A DNA stretch of 64,000 bases from Yponomeuta sedellus (lineage: Eukaryota; Arthropoda; Insecta; Lepidoptera; Yponomeutidae): the NCBI GenBank assembly GCA_934045075.1, contig OW203722.1, positions 24,969,379-25,033,378 on the forward strand. Reading direction: 5' to 3'. Below the pieces are notes generated by a model, which made no database searches, was not told the DNA's origin, and worked only from the letters and a program-made list of their open reading frames with translations. Below, piece by piece: positions 22,305 to 34,974 of the stretch; positions within the stretch are counted from its first letter, which is position 1; each line of letters begins with the position of its first letter. Position numbers and translations under genes: made by a program.

Positions 22305-22372
22305 TATTCTTTTTAATGCACTAACCCGTGCTAAGGACAATTTCAAAAAAAACTATTTAGAGGCTTTTTTGT
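22305..22372 (-). repeat. Family A tail in minus orientation
   Basis: 'tttttaatgcactaacccgtgctaaggacaatttc' followed by 'ctatttagaggct' is the reverse of the family A 3' end. It is truncated before the tRNA-like part. Confidence 0.6.
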
Positions 22373-23320
22373 GTACAGGTTGTTATTGGACTGACCAGGC
22401 GTCAGGTACCTATTCTTAAAAATACGAAAACGAACGGTAATGACACATGACAATGAATTAGAATGAATAAGTGAGGTTAACTGAGGACAGAAAGATGGGG
22501 CGTGCTTGGGGAAGTCCTGTCTAGCAGTCAACGAGTACGGGATAGTTTACAGATTGATTGCTAGGATTTCTCAAATGTAAAGCCATAGGTGTTTCTATTA
22601 ATTTGGCTAAAGCCTCCTTAGCCCTGGCGCCCTAGAAATAAGACATCACAAATAACTTTCTTAATTGACACTCAACAATTTAGTGGGAAGTCCGGAAAAT
22701 TTACTGTCCAGGTCCAATCTTTTCCTCATCACTTTTTTGGACAACAAAAAAGAAAAAGTTCTTCAAAATTTTCGTATTTTTAGATGACTTGGAGTAAATG
22801 TTACTCCAGCGTTTAGGAGGTTAAAAGCTCTAAAAATACGGACAAACGTAAAGAAACGAGAAATCTGTCTGGAAATTTATCATCATAATCAGCCAGTGTT
22901 AGTCCACTGCTGGACTTATGCCTCTCCCAAGATACGCTACTCTGTTCGGCTCTTCTGTTTGCGAATGTCGACGCTTCTGGAAATGGTGGAATAGAAATTC
23001 AATCTTGGATATCTTTAATCAAAAGTGAAGGGAAGTCATGTAGGTGTGTACAATAATTGTCTTTCAAGCAATCTCCCATCTCTTGTTAGCTGCAAACGAA
23101 TTTGATTGCCAACACTTTTTGATGAATCGCAAATGATCACTCAAGCGTTGACATTGAAATACGGAGTGCAGTAATTGAATAAGTAGACCAGCGGTTTTCA
23201 AACCTCGTATGTTGGCCCATGTTTGAGTTAGAACTTTTTTCGACGAAGAAGTGATATTAATTTACGTTTGTTTGTGAATATAGTTCAGTGTTTTGTTAGT
23301 AGCAAGAAATATAGAACTTA
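22373..23320. other. No gene; antisense RTE end at 22,890-22,945
   Basis: 'cagccagtgttagtccactgctggacttatgcctctccc' is a decayed RTE 3' end in minus. No ORF of interest. Confidence 0.35.
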
Positions 23321-23334
23321 GCTTATGGTTAGTA

Positions 23335-23621
23335 ACCTATTTAGAGGCTAAAAATTTCACCCATGCCGGGATTCGAACCCGCAACCTCTGGCTATCCGTG
23401 CCAGCGCTCTACCAATTGAGCCAATGGGCGACTCACGGCATCAGTGAAATTTCGAACCTCTTTACACTATTCTCTGTATTACGTACAGGCAGCGACATCT
23501 GACTTAAGCAAATTGCATTTCTTACAGCCCCGACTACCTACTTTGCAGTTAGGTTTAACATCGGAACGATATCCTTCCTTCCTTAGCACGGGTTAGTGCA
23601 TTAAAAATAAAAATAGTATAA
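23335..23621 (+). repeat. Fold-back SINE (family A), longest single-module copy, with TSD
   Basis: Target-site duplication TTATGGTTAGTA at 23,323-23,334 and 23,622-23,633. The tRNA-like boxes are on the minus strand (23,370-23,430). The 5' leader side extends through 'acgtacaggcagcgacatct' and 'ctacctactttgcagttagg' before the plus-sense tail. Confidence 0.8.
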
Positions 23622-23633
23622 TTATGGTTAGTA

Positions 23634-24860
23634 TTTAAAAACTAATAAAGACTTGGTGAGTTTAGTTAGAATCCAAATTCGTGGATTATCTATGAATTAT
23701 GAAAAGAAGGGGTCGCTAAGGTATGCCACTTGCCATGATCCTGACAGATCTCTTTCGCTTCATAAACATTCATCGTTGCATATATAAAAAATAAAGCCGC
23801 TAGTGCTACAAAAATATGTTGCAGTCAAAAACAGACAGGTAAACAAGCCCGCGATAGATGAGCATCTATTGGAGGCCAAAACGAAGCACTGGATTTAGTT
23901 AATACAAAAACTAATACATTTTATTTTTAGAATAATCCTTACAGCAATATATTTTTATATAAAAACCTCCTTTTTGCATTGGTCTAGCGGTCTAATTATT
24001 TTGTTTAAATTATTTTTATTATTATTTATACTATTAGTGATATTTTATGCAACGTCAATTATTTTGTACATTTTATACTAGTGCACAATGGATCGAAAGT
24101 TTGAGAGACTCAGAGCGGACAATATCATGATCCGAGTTCAGATATTTTTATAAGATAACGTCATGTTATGAGCGGAGCTTTATGACGATGCTATGAAACA
24201 AAGACAAGTAGAGATAGCAAAAAAACTGAGTTCTTAAGGATGTAATTACTACTGACGTGCTGTCCCGCTCGGCATTCTAACATTTATAATGATTGTATTA
24301 AAATGAGACGTAATTTTTTGAAAAATAAGGTATGACAGTTTAAAAGATGTGTGCACAGTAGTGATTGAAAAAAAAAACCCTACTTTTGTCTCAGGGTATG
24401 CAGGGTATGATAGATTAGGGAATTGTAATGAAATTAGGGAAGTAAAATAAAACACAAAAAAATCCATGGGCTAGCATGCCAGCTGGTAGATAAATAGACA
24501 GAGAACACTTTATTGAGCATAAAAATGGAAATTACACAGATACTTCTTAACCTAAGAATACAGACGGCAGCCTTATCACTAAAAGTGATATCTTCCAGAC
24601 AACCTTTGGTTACTATATTTAAAAAAAGAGTTCTAATTTTGATCAAGTTAGTTGCTAAATAAGTCAACGTTTAAATTATTAATAATTTAATTTGATACAG
24701 TGCTAAGTTAATAACTATGTGAAGTTGTAAAATGATTTATAAATAATAAACTGGAACGACTTCAACTCTATGTTTTATTCATAATGATAAACTGAAAAAA
24801 ACTTCATGAAAAACAGAACAAGCGCAGGTAAAGGACGATTTTCGTAGTCCGGTCACATTG
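23634..24860. other. No gene; LINE 3' repeat at 24,500-24,610
   Basis: 'agaacactttattg' through 'cagacggcagccttatcactaaaagtgatatcttccagacaacctttgg' is the antisense LINE 3' end also at 5905. The remainder is AT-rich without features. Confidence 0.4.
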
Positions 24861-24867
24861 AAACATA

Positions 24868-25262
24868 ACTGGATAGCCAGAGGTCGCGGGTTCGAATCCC
24901 GGCATGGGTGGAATTTTGAGCCTCTAAATAGGTTTTTTAAAATTATCCTTAGCACGGGTTAGTGCATTAAAAATAAAAATAGTATAATCATGTGGGTACA
25001 GCGATATCATTCCGATGTAAAAACCTAACTGCAAAGTAGGCAGTCGGGGCTGTAAGCGATGCAATCTATTTCAGCCAGATGTCGCTGCCTGTACGTAATA
25101 CAGAGAATAGTGTAAAGAGGTTCGAAATTTCACTGGTGCCGGTGAGTCGCCCATTAGCTCAGTTGGAAAGAGCGCTGGTACGGATAGCCAGAGGTCGCGG
25201 GTTCGAATCCCGGCATGGGTGGAATTTTTAGCCTCTAAATAGGTTTTAAAAATTATAGACAT
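24868..25262 (+). repeat. Two family A SINE copies in plus
   Basis: The first (24,868-24,988) has box B, 'gcctctaaataggtttttt' and the full tail. The second (about 25,020-25,250) has the long leader 'aaaacctaactgcaaagtaggcag', boxes A and B (25,155-25,215) and 'gcctctaaatagg', but lacks the tail. Here the tRNA-like module is in sense with its right end. Confidence 0.7.
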
Positions 25263-25290
25263 TATACAATTTGTATAATGTCTATAATTT
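25250..25290. repeat. Perfect 20-bp palindrome
   Basis: Arms 25,250-25,269 and 25,271-25,290 are exact inverses with one central base, sitting exactly where the SINE tail should begin. Confidence 0.8.
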
Positions 25291-25481
25291 ATATGTTTTG
25301 TAATTGAAAGGTTTTTAAATTATAGACAGTATAAAAGAAATATAAAAAAATGTTACAAAGAGGTTTGCACCGTTGTAACTACCAAAGCTAAGCAAACTTT
25401 ACAAGTAAACGATTAACATGTAACCAACTATAAAAGGAAAACTTCTTACAAATTTCATTGAAAATTGCTTTGATGAATTTT

Positions 25482-25715
25482 AAAAACCTATTTAGGCTAA
25501 AAATTCCGCCCATGCCAGGACTCGAATCCGCGACCTCTGACTGATCGGGCCAGCGCTCTCCCAACTAAGCTAATGGGCGACTCACCGGCATCAGTGGAAT
25601 TTCGAATCTCTTTACAATACTCTCTGTATTACGTACAGGCAGCAACATCTGGCTGAAGTAATTTGCATCACTTGCAGCCCCGAGTACCTACTTTGCAGTC
25701 AGGTTTTACATTGCT
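25482..25715 (-). repeat. Family A SINE module, minus, diverged
   Basis: 'aacctatttaggctaaaaattccgcccatgcc', a reversed box B and box A, then 'attacgtacaggcagcaacatctgg' and 'cctactttgcagtcagg'. No tail on either side. Confidence 0.65.
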
Positions 25716-26049
25716 TTGCTTTGGTGAAGTTATTAGTTCAGTAAAGCATGTAAAAAACCTCTCCAACTACGGAACCCTTCAATGAGCGGGTTTCACTACG
25801 CACTTGACCGGTTATTTTCTTGCGAACTCTACAGGCAGAGGTGAGGTCAACGCATCTCCGCCACCTTTTTTCTCGTTCCCATTAGTTTCTTAATTAATAC
25901 CCGGGACGAAGGTGAAGTGTGAGTCGCGTCGAATCAATCATAATCACGAGCTGGAAAATATTATTAAACTCCCAAGACTAAGGCCGCCTTGCACCACTTT
26001 CTTAAACGTAGCTTAAGTAGAAACTAAACTTGTTTTATGATGTAGCCTA

Positions 26050-26345
26050 CAAACGCCTCAGTGTGAGTGGCTCTAGCTCAGTGGGCAGAACAATGGACTC
26101 GGAAACGAGAGACCCAGGTTCGATTCCCTGTGCGAGCATTTACCAATGACTTTGTTTTCTAATTTACGTTAATTTGGAAAGTTATACAAACAATACCACT
26201 CGCTAACGGTGAAGGAACACATCGGGAGGAATCTTGAGGAACACCTCAGTTCAATACTTCTGAGCTTGAAATCGCCGATCTGCGGTGGGAACGAGTGGTA
26301 ATAAAGCCCATCTCCTCTTTCTGAAAGAAGGCCTATGCCCTCCAG
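26050..26345 (+). repeat. tRNA-like SINE (family C/B-like), plus
   Basis: Head 'gtggctctagctcagtgggcagaacaatggactcgg' with box B 'ggttcgattccctg', then 'accaatgactttgttttctaa' and 'caataccactcgctaacggtgaagg'. It ends near 'gaaagaaggcctatgccctcc'. Confidence 0.65.
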
Positions 26346-27370
26346 AGGGACATTAGAGGGACATTATGTGGAAAATACACATAATAAAATAAATAAACGC
26401 CTCTCTGCAGTGCAAAGGCCTTCTCACAGAGAGAGACTGAGTATGGCCTAATCACCACGCATGCTCACCGCAGATTGGCTATTTAAAACGATATGTAATG
26501 TAAACACCTCAAGCACTCAGGTTTCTTCACGATGTTTTCGTTCATTGCTATTGTAACTTTACAAATGTAGGTAACTTAGAAAACACAGTCAGAACCCACG
26601 GCCTAACATCGCTTTATTGTGATGCTAATATTGACGTCAATTAAGATATTATTTTACCTAGTTAAGTACTCGACAGTCCCTTTTCCATACCTAATGTCTA
26701 TTGTTATTTGGATAATTCCTAATTTGAAAGACGAAATGTCACAACCTTGGTCTCTTATGATTATGATTCTCTTTGTGATAAATAATTACTTTCTTAGCGG
26801 GTCATTGACAGCAATCACTAAGCGTTAAACACCTAATGTATTTTTTTGCAATTAATATGTCCTCCCCAGTTATGACATTGTTTCCATCATTCAACATTTG
26901 AATTACGCATTTACCTACCGTAGCGCTTGCTACGTACAATGGCCTAACTATGAGGCTAGGTGCAGAAACATAGATCTAACTAAAACAAACCTTCATTCTA
27001 CAAATGATGAAGAGATTCCAACTACCCAACAGCGGTCTTTCTCTGCTTCTCCACGCAGTTTTCCCCTTAAGTGTGGTAACATACTGCAGTAAACGAAGTT
27101 TAAGTTTAACGGTGAAATGAGCACTAAAAGTCTTGCCTTCTTTCAAGGCTAACGTAGCGTCGGCGATGGTGATGTTACGAGTGTGATATTGCGATTTTTA
27201 GTGCTGATGGTAATGAATTTCTTAACGTTAACTGGTGCACTTTAATGGACGTCCTTTTTCAATGTGATTGGTTATCGGGAGAATGTGGGTAAAGTTACCG
27301 GCAAGGGACATCTAGGCGGTCATTTTTCGAACCTCTTTTGCTGTTTGTCATCAACATATTTTTGATTTAA
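26346..27370. other. SINE remnants, no gene
   Basis: 26,395-26,600 holds the antisense 'ctgcagtgcaaaggccttctc' repeat with 'gtttcttcacgatgttttcgttca'. From 26,620 to 27,370 only chance ORFs are seen. Confidence 0.35.
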
Positions 27371-27419
27371 TTATTTATGTACATGCACCACGTACCGACT
27401 ATATTCTTCATGCAATCCA

Positions 27420-27600
27420 CTCCAGCCAAAGGTTGTCTGGAAGAGATCGCTCTTAGCGATAAGACCGCCAATTGTATACATTACTTAGATTTAAGAATCA
27501 TGGTTGTAATATTTTTCTGGTTGCGCAATAAAGTGTTCTCTATCCATCCATCCATCCGTCCGTCCGTCCGTCCGTCCGTCCGTCCGTCCGTCCGGACGAA
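27420..27600 (+). repeat. LINE 3' end with (CCAT)n/(CCGT)n microsatellite
   Basis: 'ccaaaggttgtctggaagagatcgctcttagcgataagaccgccaattgtata' to 'caataaagtg' is the plus-sense LINE end. It is followed by CCAT and CCGT tetranucleotide repeats (27,542-27,595). Confidence 0.65.
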
Positions 27601-27774
27601 TGAATGGATAATGAATGGTGATGAAGCGAAAAAGGCAGAGCCTAGTCTCTGTTTGATCTTCTGGGTTACAGCTGCGAGTTTGTTATACTTTTTGGTTATG
27701 AGTAGTGTCTTTGCTGTGTGGTGTCGGCCTAGAGAATAGCACCAACCCGCGGGTGTCGTAAAAGGCGACTAAAG

Positions 27775-28080
27775 GACAAAAACCGGGGGGGTGGGCAGCA
27801 GCGCCCGGTGGAGGATTGTAAGACAGTGGCGGACCTTACTGTCAGAAGTTATCAAGCCGCCCATAAGGCCTCTGACATGGCTTAACGACAGCCATTATAT
27901 GACAGCCGGCACCAACGGCTTAACGTGCCTTGCGAAGCATGAGTGACTACCGCTAGTGGCAAAAAGCCACTAGCGGTAGTCACGGGACGCTCACCCATCC
28001 CGTACCTGACCGCGCCTGTTGTTGCTTAAGCCAAGGGATTGATTCCAATCACTCGGATCGCCTAGGCCACGAGCGCTTCA
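27775..28080 (-). repeat. 5S-SINE, minus, with duplicated inverted head edge
   Basis: The body in minus starts at 27,805. At 27,943-27,983 the segment 'gtgactaccgctagtggc' is followed by a short A-run and its exact inverse, a perfect 18-bp hairpin, and then the 5S-like head continues in minus to 28,078. Confidence 0.65.
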
Positions 28081-29758
28081 TTTGTGTTGTATTTGTGTGT
28101 ACTCGCTTTTTTGCAATGTTTTAAGTCCTATGCCTTAATGTATGTGTACGCTACCGCATGTGTACCACTTTGTGCCATGTGTGACCTCTAATTTATAAGG
28201 AACACTATTCCCTAAGATACAGGTTTTCCCTAGTTTAGGGGATAGAAGAGCGACACTGAGCTTGAACTCGTGTTGTACAGCCTCTGCCTATTTTAAGTGT
28301 GTGCGTACCTATGCTTAAGTTAGGTACTGTCTCATTTGATTGTATTTGTGTTTTTGCTATATGTACAATAAATAAATTAATATTATTCGAGTTAACAGGA
28401 GCCCCTACATTGGGCTGCCATTAAAATTTAAACTGCCTCTGAAAAGTGCTTTAGACATCCGCATTTCTATAAAAACAACCGTATGCGTCAGGTTTGCGTC
28501 AAATTTCTAAATAAAAATCAGCTTTTTGAAAGCAAAACCTCAGAATTTTTCAATTTCCTTCTAGACGCGAATTCCTTGGTTAGCCCATTCTGCAGCGATG
28601 ACTCAAAGATTACTCATCCCGTGTCGACCATCATCAGTCTACTTGGACATTAATATTTCATACTGATCACTTTGATTGACATGCCTGATGGACGCCGAGC
28701 GGGTAAGGTAACATTGCATAGATTTAAATTGAGTTTGAATTAATTTATATAAAGTTTCTGAGAAAATGCTGATTAATAATGGACTCAAAGACATATATTG
28801 AATACATACAGGCACATAGACATTTTTAGCACGGTTAATTAATGAACGGGACCCTTTGACTATTTGCATCTCAATCATGTTTTATGGGCGTTATAGAGTC
28901 AGGTAGGGGCTAAGAGGTGTGCATTCACTATCTTTAATTGTTTGTCAGTATTGTAGTTCCAATAGCGAAATTTGTCAAATTCATTAACGGCCACTTTCCA
29001 ATCAAAATGGGATCGTGGGGTACGTCAAAATTATACGTCAAAAATGGCGTTTTAATCGTCAATACGAACATTTTTTACCACGAAGGAGAGTTTGAAATTG
29101 CGAAATAAAACAGCTCTTTCATGTATTTTAGTGCGCAAATTTTAGAATGGTTGCAGTTTATAATTTTCTAAGTTACCACTGTCTAGTTTTTATTGAGAAA
29201 TTCGTCGTTTGAAAAAATCCGATGCTGTCACACTCACTCCTATAACGAATGAGGCCGACAAAACCACTTTCCAAGGCCAGCTTTCAATGATACCTCTATT
29301 TAGAAGGAATTAGTTGTATTTGAAATGTCAGTCTAACCGCAGCCGCGCAAAATGCCATAGTGAATTTGAATAAAATGTAAATTGTCCTGTTAATTAATGA
29401 TATTCACGCCATTTGCGGTCGTATTGATTAATGCTGTGGTCGGCCGCACTCACGGTTTCGGCTATTAATCATTTATCTAGTTCCACTCCTGTTACGGGCC
29501 TCGTTGGTAATGATGGAATATTAGAACAAGAGAAAAAACTGGTCAAGAGCACGTGGGACCAGACGCAGTGAAGGGTTCCGTAGGAGGGGTTTTTTACCTG
29601 CTTACTGAACAGACAACTTCATGAAAGTAATTTTCAATGGACTGTGTACTATGTTTTTCTTTGATGGGTTTCTATTAGGGTCGAAGCAAGTGGCAGTTCA
29701 TGGTCTCTGCTTACCCCTCTGAGATATGATGTGTTTTTTTTTCTATTATAAGTTGGTA
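28081..29758. other. Long stretch with no recognisable gene
   Basis: Short ORFs (for example 28,639-28,878 minus) show no motif. No retroposon head is visible. This is one of the least repetitive stretches of the left half. Confidence 0.3.
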
Positions 29759-29761
29759 GAA

Positions 29762-29978
29762 TCATCGTCATCGTCAGGCTATACTAGTTCACGGCTGGAC
29801 ATAGCCCTCCCATAAAGAGCGCCATAGCGCCCTGTCTTCAGCTTGCCGCATCCAGCATCTGCCTGCAGTTTTCCGTAGATCGTCATCCCACCTAGTCGGA
29901 GGGCGTCCCACACTACGTTTGGCGAGTCGCGGTCTCCACTCAAGGACACGTTTGCAAAGGCCACAAAGGCCAGACACA
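29762..29978 (-). pseudogene. RTE-type LINE C-terminal fragment, minus
   Basis: Translation of the minus strand gives 'RPRLAKRSVGRPPTRWDDDL' and 'ALWRSLWEGYVQP', the RTE polyprotein end. The antisense 3' tail is at 29,762-29,810. 5' truncated. Confidence 0.75.
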
Positions 29979-30940
29979 GGGGCTTTTATACTCTTCGCAC
30001 TTCTGTATAATCTGCCTCACTGTGTGAATGTGGTCGGATATTGTTGAATATTACTCATTGATTTGTAGAGCCCACTTTAGTATGTGCTACTGTTCTGATT
30101 TTTTTTCAAGTATTTACAAACAGCCGTAAATACTTATACTATAATACTGTTTGTAAATACTTGTGGGGGACATTTAATCTAGCTAACGATACGACTGTGG
30201 TGTAGGAGAGAAAAAAGTGCATTTAATACAGGTGAAGATGAAATACTATAGTCAAAACAATTAAGACAGAAATTAGGATACCACCGTTATGGCGTCGTTA
30301 AAATGTATTTCAACGCCAATTTCTTGCTTTCTAGTACTTGTCGTCTATGTGCTAAGCTGCGGACAGACATACACGGCAAAACTATAAGGGTTCCTTGTTG
30401 ACTACGAAACCATAAAAACACAAGTACACAATTAAATAAATCTGAAATACTAGTACTAGTATACGTCCATGAAATGTTAAAACAGAGAGATTTTCGGTCG
30501 TCCAAAGCACATAAATATAAAGCTCAGATCAAATGTAATTTGGTTCACGCAATAAAAACACCAGGTTTTTAAGTAAAGAGTACACATTGTAAATGGCCGC
30601 ACTGAAGACCAAATTGGTTCGGAATTGATGCGTGGGCGCAATTTTCCGGTAGCTCGATTATAGCCTTTGCTGTTATTATAGAGAGGCGAGCTTTGAAACA
30701 TAAAGCGATGATAATGAAAGGAAAGTGATTGAGTTAAAATTACTGAGTTCATTTAATGTAATTTAGGTTTTATTTTTCTTACGGAAAAAGTACAAATTAG
30801 GAACAGGAAAGCTGAGTGTCTGAGGTGTCACAGACCTCAGCGCTGGAAATCGCCAATCCACGGTGAGGTCGCCAACAACTTAATGAAAACTTCAGTCCAC
30901 GAAATATATCAGGTCCTCTTACTTTAATAAAATACTAATC
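29979..30940. other. No gene seen; one palindrome
   Basis: An imperfect inverted repeat of 'caagtatttacaaacag' and 'ctgtttgtaaatacttg' spans 30,107-30,162. A weak family C fragment lies at 30,800-30,870. Confidence 0.4.
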
Positions 30941-30941
30941 T

Positions 30942-31085
30942 TCGTCAGGCTATACTAGCCCACTGCTGAACATAGCCCACTCCTAATGAGTGCCATAGCA
31001 CTCTGTCTTTAGCATGCCGCATCCAGCATATGCCTGCAGTTTTTCGCAGATCGTCATCCGACCTAGTCGGAGGGCGTCCTTGAGA
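30942..31085 (-). repeat. RTE 3' fragment, minus
   Basis: 'cgtcaggctatactagcccactgctgaacatagccc' to 'gacctagtcggagggcgtcc'. Confidence 0.7.
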
Positions 31086-31174
31086 AAGATGTTTAATTGG
31101 TATAACAATAAGACACAGTCATCACAGAAACGAAATAGACTGATTGTTGAGCGAACTGTGAAAAAATAGGAATA

Positions 31175-31606
31175 ATGTCTTTAAAACCTGTCTATATTAC
31201 TTCAAAGACCATGTCGGAAAGATGCACGGACAGGTGGGCAAACTTCGAGGCGCCAAATAAGGATCGGGTAGATCCAAACTCAAGAGTTCCTGTCTTTAAT
31301 CTACCTCGAAAATACTGGACTCAAATCAATAGGTGTCGAACATCGCAGGGTAGATGCGACGACCTGATGCATAGATGGAGGTTGTGTACAGAACCCACTT
31401 GTGGATGCGGGGAAACGCAGACTATGTGCCACATTAACATTACACCTTTTGTTAACCACCAAACGAAACCGTTAAATTGCAAAGGCGCAACGGTTTTCAA
31501 CAGTTCCAATACTGGCGTGATTGTCAGTTATTACATGGGCCGAAACCCGCGTCATTTTCCACCAACAGATGCGTGCGACGTGCTGATCAAGCTGCGCAAT
31601 TGATGC
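31175..31606 (+). pseudogene. LINE polyprotein C-terminal fragment
   Basis: The open frame of 142 codons contains 'INRCRTSQGRCDDLMHRW', then 'CGCGETQTMCHI', the Arg-Thr-Gly-type block and C-x-C-G-x-x-x-T-x-x-H-I zinc-like motif at the end of many LINE reverse transcriptases. The C-terminal part ('GRNPRHFPPTDACDVLIKLRN') has no match I know. There is no upstream polymerase, so I call a remnant and not a gene. Confidence 0.5.
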
Positions 31607-31609
31607 TGC

Positions 31610-32910
31610 AGAACGTCCTTATCACGAAGACATTGAGTTTAATTTAAGGTTGCTTGCAAGCTGTTAAGTGCGCCACGACAAATTACGGCAACCTGCGCAT
31701 TCTCGTTAAATTGTCTTCGATTGAAATTGCAAGAAACAGCATATAATTTCACCTTAACGTGTTTTGAGTTTTTTTATTTAATTTTATCAATCTATTTTAA
31801 TGAAATTCAAATTTAGGTTATTAATATACCTACAGAGAGCTTTTTTATCTTGTATTTATTGTTACCTAGGGTTTCCTCACGATGTTTTTCTAGCAAGTCG
31901 ATTCATGTCGGGATTCAAACCCTCGACCTCCCGGTTGTGAAACCCGCTCTACCGTGTTTTTCTTTCCTCTTCACTCAACAACATTACACACACTTCAAAA
32001 ATTTGACACTGTATACATTTGACATTGTACAACACATAATTAACTTTGATATTCACAACACATTGTGAATTAATGAACTTTAAATTAAAGTATTGTCTTA
32101 TTGTCAGTTTAAACAACGGATTTTTTGTTCAGTTAATGCTACACACTCTATTTATGTCAATGACCGCATTTGTATTTCAAACGAGCTTTGAAATGGTAAC
32201 TAAAACCTGAAATTTCAAGCTGGGCAGTCTAACACTACGAAAATTCAATCCAATAGAGAAACTTGAACAAAAAACAGGCACAGTTTATCCATTGAAAATA
32301 TCAGTACGACACCTGCATCGGATGGCGATACGTAATAGCATAGAGACGTTGATAGATCGAATCCTATTTGAATAATAGCCTCACAGAAACAATATTGAAA
32401 TGTACCGGTACCTGCCGACCGATTCAGTGCCCGTCAAGTTACCCCTATGTTGTCGAAGATGATATTCTTAAGTCTAAACTATTGATATCTCAGAACTTAG
32501 TACAGAACTGTACGTTACATGTTTCGTGTTATATGTTTCACAATTTAAAACGTTTATTTGGTAACAACACAAGCAAAATAAAAACAGTGATGGCTGAACG
32601 CACAAATTAGGGTTTACATAGCATACATACTCACTATCAGAAATAAGTATAAAATTATATGTTATAGGTATCGCGGTTTCTTCGTGGTTTCAAGTTTTTA
32701 TTTCAAAGACAAGTACTATTAACAATACCTATAATAAAAAAACAGAATGAGGTAGCAAGCTAGCAACAAAGGACAGAAATATTAAAAAAAAAAAGAATGT
32801 GGTGAAAAGACCTTTTTTGTAGGTAATTAAATGGATCTGTTTTCGGCAGAATGTTCTCAAAAACTTCTTCCACATGATAAACGATAAAATTTCCTTCAAT
32901 AAAATTATTT
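31610..32910. other. No gene; short antisense SINE piece near 31,870-31,950
   Basis: 'gtttcctcacgatgttttt' and 'cgggattcaaaccctcgacctcccgg' are a decayed family C element. The rest is AT-rich without features. Confidence 0.35.
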
Positions 32911-32913
32911 ACA

Positions 32914-33220
32914 GAGTGCTTAGTGCGAGTTTGACAGATGCAATCGAATAACTTTACTACCGCGTTAATCGAGCATTGAGTAGTGAGTATGAGTAAGTTA
33001 ACCGTTCGAACTGGCAAAACGCTGTTTCAGTAAAACTCGCACTCGCGTTTATTCGTGTTTTGGCTGGTAAACGTGTTCACTTCTCAACGTAAACCATTAC
33101 AACTCGCACTCAGCAATTTTAATTTCCATACTTGTCGCTAGGTGGCGCTTCCTCAATGCCATAGAAATATGAGTTTACGTTAACGCGATCGAGTAGTTAA
33201 AAAACTCGCACTAAGCACTC
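32914..33220. mobile_element. MITE with 19-bp terminal inverted repeats
   Basis: 'gagtgcttagtgcgagttt' at 32,914-32,932 is the exact inverse of 33,202-33,220. Internal 'actcgcactcgcg' and 'aactcgcactcag' repeat the TIR core. About 307 bp with no ORF. Confidence 0.75.
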
Positions 33221-33700
33221 AGGAAAAATAGCATAATCGTTTACAGCAGTAAAAAACTGAAGTTAATTGATCGAACGAGTACATCATTTCTCAATCTACG
33301 ATTGTAATTATCTCGTTTTGCTAGAAAATACTCCCCGCCCCTTCTCAGGTTGTAATAAAAATTGGATTGGCAAGCACTGAATCGGGGCTAGCCTGCTGGA
33401 TATTTTAGTTCGACCTAAATATCCACACCGGGAAAACACTGAATATGTTTTCGCCCGTGTATGTAATTTAACCAATATGGTCAATGTATGTGTAGGCATA
33501 TTTTTACCAGTACATAAATAGACCCGTATGGTGAATATTTTTACCTTCGTGTGAACGTGCAAACAGAATCTCCATTTCATACTGGTGCAACATGCGATTT
33601 GTATATTTTTTTCGTTTTGTTTTGAATAAATAAGTGTCAGCGACGCTTTATAACTTAAATACCTACCTATTAATAAAATACGTTAGACTTTATTGTCGAT
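33221..33700. other. No gene seen
   Basis: The minus ORF 33,308-33,580 has no recognisable domain. Confidence 0.3.
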
Positions 33701-33706
33701 TGGCAA

Positions 33707-34115
33707 AGCGGTGGTAGCTCAGTGGGTAGAACCATATAGACTGGCAAGCTAGAGCCCCAGGTTCGATCCCGAGTGCGGACATGTACCAATGACTTTGTTT
33801 AATTTCAAAGTTACGTCCATTTGCGAATTTGTAGTCGCAATACCACACGCTAACGGTGAAGGAAAACATCGTGAGGAAACCCGCGGCTTGGTTGGCTCCG
33901 CACGTATTGACTATTCTTTCCTGTGGGCTAGGCCGACTAAGCTGTCAGGGATGTATAGGTGCTGGGCAAGCCTACACCATCTATAAAACCATGACCCAGG
34001 CACTACAGCGTCGGAGTGGTCCCTTCACCCATCTAGTGTGAGTGAAGATACCACTGGACGCTGTATAAATCATCTCATTGAGTAGATGCAAAAAGGCCAA
34101 TATTATTTTTATTAT
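33707..34115 (+). repeat. tRNA-like SINE (family B), full length, plus
   Basis: Head 'gcggtggtagctcagtggg' and box B 'ggttcgatcccga' (near 33,761), then the conserved body through 'gccgactaagctgtcagg' and 'ctacagcgtcggagtggtccc'. It ends 'catctcattgagtagatg' and 'caaaaaggccaatattatt'. Confidence 0.75.
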
Positions 34116-34199
34116 TGTCGATTGACAATTAAGTCTAATTAATCATGTAACAGTAGGTACATTCAATTCAATTTGACTAACGTACTTACTTACTTTCTT

Positions 34200-34600
34200 T
34201 ATACTTTATTGTACACGAAAAACATAAAAAAGAAATACAATTAAAGAAAATACATGTACTAAGGCGAGCTTATCTCTGTAAGAGATTTCTTCCAGCAAAC
34301 TATACTAAGTTTTTTATTATCTTGTCTACAAGACAACCATCATTTAAAGTAGATATAAAATGAAGTAATATACAGCATTTTTTTTGTCTTGTTGAACCCA
34401 AATGGGTCAAATATTTCCCTTTTTTGGTGGAGAGCTTTTTTATTATTACAATAATAATAATGACTTCCTTCAGCAATCTTTCCGATTTAAGGTTGCCTGG
34501 AAGAAATTGCTATCAGCAATAAGGCCGCCAATTGTACCTCTTCTTTTGTAACTGTTGTCTCTGTAATTATTTTCTGGTGTGTACAATAAATAATATTCTT
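34200..34600. repeat. Inverted pair of LINE 3' ends
   Basis: 34,255-34,300 reads antisense ('aaggcgagcttatctctgtaagagatttcttccagc') and 34,488-34,590 reads sense ('ttaaggttgcctggaagaaattgctatcagcaataaggccgcc', ending 'acaataaata'). Confidence 0.5.
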
Positions 34601-34974
34601 ATCTTAACTTATCTTAATGACTTCCACATAAGCAGAAATTTACATGGCGATCTAGACTATCATGAAGGTATGAAACCTTCATGTGATGACGTCACTACAG
34701 AAAAAGCGAGGGAGGCGCCATCTTGGCTTGTCATTTTTTGGTGGGAAAGACGTATTGTAATTTTGTAAAGCAAACTACTCGAGTAATCTTTTTCTTATCT
34801 TCTGTGAATTATTCGATAAATATAATTACTATAAATCATTAACAATGACAAGATTAGATACAAATGTGAGTATGTCTTTGAGTATTTTATTTCAAATAGC
34901 GAGCTTTGCTATTTTATAGTCGAACATAGGAAAATACAGCTATCATTATTAAATAAGTGGTCCGACTTTTTAGT

